A DNA stretch of 43,714 nucleotides from Reyranella sp. (lineage in GTDB: Bacteria; Pseudomonadota; Alphaproteobacteria; Reyranellales; Reyranellaceae). Positions 40,168-43,714 of this stretch are shown in pieces. A program made the translations under genes and the position numbers. The stretch covers positions 1 to 43,714 of the forward strand of contig JAQSDW010000092.1 of the NCBI GenBank assembly GCA_029946105.1, in the 5' to 3' direction. Positions within the stretch are counted from its first letter, which is position 1, and each line of letters opens with the position of its first letter. A model generated the notes under the pieces. It worked only from the letters and a program-made list of their open reading frames with translations. It was not told where the DNA came from and searched no databases.

Positions 40168-42279
40168 ATGTCCCCCGACGATCATGCCCATTCGCCCGAT
40201 GCGCGGTCCAGGAGCCGCGATGCAGGCGTTACCACCGTGCCGTCGGTCTGTCCGCACGATTGCACCAGTACCTGCGCGCTGGATGTCGAGCGGCTGGACG
40301 CCAGAACGATCGGCCGCATCCGCGGCTCGCATCGCAACGACTACACCGCCGGCGTGATCTGCGAGAAGGTCGCCCGCTACGCGGAGCGCATCCATCATCC
40401 CGATCGCCTGATGAAGCCGCTGCGCCGGGTCGGCCCGAAGGGTTCGAAGCAATTCGCCGAGATTTCCTGGACCGATGCGCTTGACATCGTGGCCGAACAG
40501 TTCATCGCCAAGGCACGCCAGCACGGCAACGAGACGATCTGGCCCTACTATTACGCCGGCACGATGGGGCTGGTGCAGCGCGACGGCATCAACCGTCTGC
40601 GCAACGCGATGAAATACTCGCGCTATTTCTCCACAATCTGCGTGACCCTGTCGGATACCGGGTGGATCGCGGGCGTCGGCGCCAAGCGCGGCGCCGATGT
40701 GCGCGAAGTCGACGAGCAATCCGAACTGGTCGTGATCTGGGGCGGGAACCCGGTGAACACCCAGGTCAACGTCATGACCCACGCGATGAAGGCCAAGAAG
40801 CGCGGGGCGAAGCTGGTGGTGGTCGATCCCTACCGCACCGGCACCGCCGAGCAGGCCGATATGCACCTCGCCGTGCGGCCGGGCACCGATGGTGCGCTGG
40901 CGGTGGGCGTCATGCATGTCCTCTTCAAGGAAGGCTATGCCGACTGGGACTATCTGCGCCACTACACCGACGCGCCGGATGAACTGGCAGCACACGTGGC
41001 CGGACGCACGCCGGAGTGGGCGTCGAAGATCACCGGCCTTCCGGTCGAGGAGATCGTGGCCTTCGCCCGGCTCTTCGGGCAGAGCAAGGCTGCCTTCATC
41101 CGCTGCCATCATGGCTTCAGCCGCAGCCGCAATGGTGCGGCCAACATGCATGCCGTGACCTGCCTGCCGGCAGTCACCGGCGCCTGGAAGTACAAAGGCG
41201 GCGGGGCGCTTTACGGCCACACCGGCATGTATCCGCTCAACCGCACGCTGATCGAAGGCCTCGACATGGTCGACGCGTCGGTCCGCGATCTCGACCAGTC
41301 GCGACTGGGACCGATCCTGACCGGCGATCGCGCGGCCTTGAACAACGGCCCGCCCGTCACTGGCCTGCTGATCCAGAACACCAATCCGGCGATGGTCTGC
41401 CCCGAGCTCGATCTCGTGCACAAGGGTTTCGCGCGCGAAGATCTGTTCACCTGCGTGCACGAGCAGTTCATGACCGAGACGGCGGCCTTTGCCGACATCG
41501 TGCTCCCGGCCACCATGTTCCTCGAGCATGACGATTTCTACACGGCGAGCGGCCACACTTTCTTCCAGGTGACCAAGGCCGTTGTCGAGGCGCCCGGCGA
41601 ATGCCGGGAGAATCACTTCGTGATTTCCGAACTGGCAAAGCGCCTGGGTGCGAAGCATCGCGGCTTCGACATGACTCCCTGGGAGATCATGGACGAGACG
41701 CTCAAAGTGTCGGGCATGTGGGACGCCGGGACCAACTGGCAGAAGGGCGGCCAGGATTTTCACCTCGGCTTCGAGACGTCGCATTTCCTCGATGGCTTCG
41801 CCTGGCCCGACAAGAAGTTCCGCTTCAAGCCGGACTGGGCGGCCTGGGGCCCGCGCGGCAAGGAGATGCCGAGCCTGCCCGACCATTTCGACGTGATCGA
41901 CAATGCCACCGCGGACAAGCCGTTCCGGCTGGTCGCCGCGCCTGCGCGCACCTTCCTGAATTCGACCTTCACCGAGACGCCGTCTTCGCAGAAGCGCGAG
42001 GTGCGGCCGACGGCAATGATCAATCCCGAAGACTGCACCGCCATGGGCCTGGCCGACGGCGATCGCGTGGAGATCGGCAACGAACGCGGCAAGACGATCG
42101 TCAATGCCAAGGCCAAGGCGGGCCAGCAGAGGGGCGTCGTCGTCGTCGAGGGCATCTGGCCCAATCGGAACTTCGAAACCGGCATCGGCATCAACGCCGT
42201 GACTTCGGCCGATCCGGGTTGGCCGAATGGCGGTGCCGTGTTTCACGACACCGCGGTCTGGATTCGCAAGCCGGCGTGA
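40168..42279 (+). CDS. Molybdopterin oxidoreductase (MopB family), second copy type
   Basis: A 703-residue enzyme of the DMSO reductase superfamily. The 4Fe-4S site has Cys28, Cys32, Cys36 (VCPHDCTSTCAL) and Cys65 (GVICEK). STICVTLSDTGW marks the active-site region, WGGNPVNTQVN and DPYRTGTAEQAD bind the pterin, and INPEDCTAMGLADGDRVEIGNERG is the C-terminal domain. It parallels the enzyme at 32446 but is clearly diverged. ATG 40168 follows GAGGAG; the frame is open far upstream but only as antisense of the GNAT-ClpP gene. Its stop overlaps the mipZ start in a GTGA arrangement. Substrate unknown. Confidence 0.9.
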   Translation: MSPDDHAHSPDARSRSRDAGVTTVPSVCPHDCTSTCALDVERLDARTIGRIRGSHRNDYTAGVICEKVARYAERIHHPDRLMKPLRRVGPKGSKQFAEISWTDALDIVAEQFIAKARQHGNETIWPYYYAGTMGLVQRDGINRLRNAMKYSRYFSTICVTLSDTGWIAGVGAKRGADVREVDEQSELVVIWGGNPVNTQVNVMTHAMKAKKRGAKLVVVDPYRTGTAEQADMHLAVRPGTDGALAVGVMHVLFKEGYADWDYLRHYTDAPDELAAHVAGRTPEWASKITGLPVEEIVAFARLFGQSKAAFIRCHHGFSRSRNGAANMHAVTCLPAVTGAWKYKGGGALYGHTGMYPLNRTLIEGLDMVDASVRDLDQSRLGPILTGDRAALNNGPPVTGLLIQNTNPAMVCPELDLVHKGFAREDLFTCVHEQFMTETAAFADIVLPATMFLEHDDFYTASGHTFFQVTKAVVEAPGECRENHFVISELAKRLGAKHRGFDMTPWEIMDETLKVSGMWDAGTNWQKGGQDFHLGFETSHFLDGFAWPDKKFRFKPDWAAWGPRGKEMPSLPDHFDVIDNATADKPFRLVAAPARTFLNSTFTETPSSQKREVRPTAMINPEDCTAMGLADGDRVEIGNERGKTIVNAKAKAGQQRGVVVVEGIWPNRNFETGIGINAVTSADPGWPNGGAVFHDTAVWIRKPA

Positions 42280-43211
42280 CCGGCAGTTTCCAAGCGGCGG
42301 CCAACCCCAGCATCGTCCAGACGCAGACGGGCCGGGTTCCGGGCCGGGCCCACGTGCTGGTGATCGGCAACGAAAAGGGCGGATCTGGCAAATCGACGAC
42401 GGCATTGCATGTTGCCGTGGCGTTGATGGTCGAGGGCGGGCGCGTGGCCACGCTCGATCTCGATGCGCGCCAGGGCACGCTCAGCCGCTATCTCGAGAAT
42501 CGTGCCGCCTATGCCCAGCGCAAGGGCGCCAGTTTGCCGATGCCGCGGCACGCCTCGGTGCCGCTGTCGACCCTGAATGATCGCCAATCGGCGGAGACGG
42601 ACGAACGGGCGCGCCTGGAAGCGGCGCTGGAGCCTGCGGTGAGCGGTGCCGATTTCGTCATTGTCGACACACCTGGCAGCGATACCCATCTCTCGCGCCT
42701 TGCCCATACCTGGGCCGACACGCTGCTGACGCCGTTGAACGACAGCTTCATCGACCTCGATCTGCTGGCCCGGATCGATCCCGACACGCTCAGGATCGTG
42801 CGGCCGTCGATCTATGCCGAGGCGGTGTGGAAGCAGCGGCAGTTGCGCGCCATGCAAGGCGGCCGTCCGGTGGACTGGATCGTGATGCGCAATCGCCTGT
42901 CCTCGCTCGCGGCCCGCAACAAACGCGACATGGCTGCCGTGATCGAGGTACTGGCCAAGCGCATCGGCTTTCGCGTTGCCGCCGGCTTGAGCGAGCGCGT
43001 GATCTACAAGGAGCTGTTCCTGAGTGGACTTACCCTGCTCGATCTCAGGCGCGGGAGCGGAGGGCCGTCGCTCACCTTGAGTCACGTCGCCGCGCGCCAG
43101 GAAGTGCGCGACCTGGTGGCCGCGCTCAATCTGCCGCGCGCAGCGGCGCCCGCACCGCCGGCCGCGCCCGCGACAGAGCCAGCCACGCCAGTCCCGCCAG
43201 CTGAAGAATGA
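42276..43211 (+). CDS. mipZ: MipZ-type division-plane positioning ATPase
   Basis: A 311-residue ParA/MinD-like ATPase. The deviant Walker A is GNEKGGSGKST near residue 31, the Walker A' region is VATLDLDARQGTLSRYLENR, and Walker B is DFVIVDTPGSD. The pattern up to VRDLVAAL is MipZ-like. In Caulobacter MipZ binds ParB and forms polar gradients that keep FtsZ at mid-cell. The GTG start overlaps the MopB stop by four bases, an odd partnership. The last 28 codons form a Pro/Ala-rich tail and overlap the end of the MFS gene on the opposite strand. Confidence 0.9.
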   Translation: MTGSFQAAANPSIVQTQTGRVPGRAHVLVIGNEKGGSGKSTTALHVAVALMVEGGRVATLDLDARQGTLSRYLENRAAYAQRKGASLPMPRHASVPLSTLNDRQSAETDERARLEAALEPAVSGADFVIVDTPGSDTHLSRLAHTWADTLLTPLNDSFIDLDLLARIDPDTLRIVRPSIYAEAVWKQRQLRAMQGGRPVDWIVMRNRLSSLAARNKRDMAAVIEVLAKRIGFRVAAGLSERVIYKELFLSGLTLLDLRRGSGGPSLTLSHVAARQEVRDLVAALNLPRAAAPAPPAAPATEPATPVPPAEE

Positions 43212-43714
43212 AAAGGGCGCCGAAAGACCAAGTGTAGCCGTCGGGTGAATAGCCCGTTGCGGTCTTGGGCCAAAGATCGACGATCTTCCCCATCGCCCAT
43301 TGGCCGCCAAAGATGACGGTGAACACCACGAGGTTGCTGCTGGTGCTGACGCGGCCCGCGAATTCGCGCGGGAAGGACGAGACCAGTACCGGCATGTACT
43401 GGATCGGGCAGGCGCCCAGGAAGCCGAACAGCAGCCACGGGATGAGCGGGTCGGCGGGCGGCAGGAAAGCGAGCCAGCCGCAGACCAGGGCGAACAGGAC
43501 GCTCATGATGCCGGCCGACGTAAAGTCGCTGACGCCGAAGCGGCGGAACCAGCCGGCGATGATGCCGCTCGAGGCAAAACCCAGGGTCATGACCGCGGTG
43601 GTGTAGAGCTGGATATCGGCGCGCGCGTCCTTGTCGGCGATACCGCCGACGTCGCGCAGCCACGGTCCGATCCAGAGCGAGATACAGCCGATGAAGGCGA
43701 GCTGCTGGACGGAA
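43126..43714 (-). CDS. MFS transporter, C-terminal part (partial)
   Basis: The gene runs off the right edge of the window; 195 codons of its 3' end are visible. About six hydrophobic helices appear (LAFIGCISLWIGPWL; IMSVLFALVCGWLAFL; LIPWLLFGFLGACPIQYMP; NLVVFTVIFGGQWAMGKIVD; FGALFILQLAGLAWLAL), matching the second half of a major facilitator transporter. The frame is open across 43590, where an internal Met should not be taken as the start. Substrate unknown. Its last 86 bases overlap mipZ tail to tail. Confidence 0.85.
   Translation of the reverse strand, partial: SVQQLAFIGCISLWIGPWLRDVGGIADKDARADIQLYTTAVMTLGFASSGIIAGWFRRFGVSDFTSAGIMSVLFALVCGWLAFLPPADPLIPWLLFGFLGACPIQYMPVLVSSFPREFAGRVSTSSNLVVFTVIFGGQWAMGKIVDLWPKTATGYSPDGYTWSFGALFILQLAGLAWLALSRARPAVRAPLRAAD

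Noticed and set aside
41601..42275. Upstream extension of the mipZ frame
   Set aside because: This part lies inside the MopB gene in another frame. The ParA-like domain begins after GTG 42276.
40090..42405. Upstream extension of the GNAT-ClpP frame to a 1192-codon protein
   Set aside because: The extra part is antisense of the second MopB gene. GNAT-like similarity begins at GTG 40089, next to a ribosome site.
1..43714. CRISPR arrays, tRNA genes, rRNA genes, transposases and phage genes
   Set aside because: No regularly spaced repeats, cloverleaf candidates, rRNA sequence or transposase/integrase motifs were seen on either strand by reading; a dedicated tRNA or Rfam scan was not possible.

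Overview
This is a GC-rich, gene-dense stretch of an alphaproteobacterial chromosome. The lineage call rests on the xseB-ispA-dxs cluster with tlyA close by, a MipZ division ATPase, a cysG-DUF2849-sulfite reductase-DUF934 cluster, a C-minus L31 protein and an RpoH/ROSE-type hsp20 leader. A Rhodospirillales-like soil organism (for example Reyranella) would fit, but the genus is a guess. I found no rRNA, tRNA, CRISPR array, transposase or phage gene.

Layout. 1-2380: tail of a PhnB/VOC-like gene, a RibD-type reductase, then on the minus strand an IclR regulator with a PaaI thioesterase. 2657-10096: housekeeping genes: xseB-ispA-dxs (isoprenoid precursors), a 1-Cys peroxiredoxin and an SDR on the opposite strand, tlyA, an RsmC-like rRNA methyltransferase and a zinc alcohol dehydrogenase. 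10313-22436: one long plus-strand catabolic cluster. It holds a branched-chain-type ABC uptake system (with a LivM-LivG fusion), a GntR/FCD regulator, a two-domain VOC protein, a molybdenum hydroxylase large subunit, two fumarylacetoacetate-hydrolase-fold enzymes, a type I extradiol dioxygenase with an intact 2-His-1-Glu triad, and a carboxymuconolactone-decarboxylase-like protein. Together they look like uptake, hydroxylation, ring cleavage and processing of an unknown aromatic or N-heterocyclic compound.

22445-32348: a palindromic element, another VOC gene, hsp20 with a heat-shock promoter and an RNA-thermometer-like leader, a possible 35-residue membrane peptide coupled to cysG, the sulfite reduction genes, an orphan peptide/opine-type binding protein, ogt next to an Ada/AlkA-type gene that has lost its glycosylase core, and two small enzymes (ABM and SnoaL folds). 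32446-43714: two stand-alone molybdopterin oxidoreductases, rpmE, cyaY with an ABC exporter, an acyl-CoA synthetase, a GNAT-like/membrane/ClpP-like fusion protein, mipZ, and the end of an MFS transporter gene.

The points most worth following are the catabolic cluster, the GNAT-ClpP membrane fusion, the loss of the AlkA catalytic core beside ogt, the hsp20 thermosensor leader, the small ORF before cysG, and three short tandem duplications that each span a stop codon inside the catabolic cluster.
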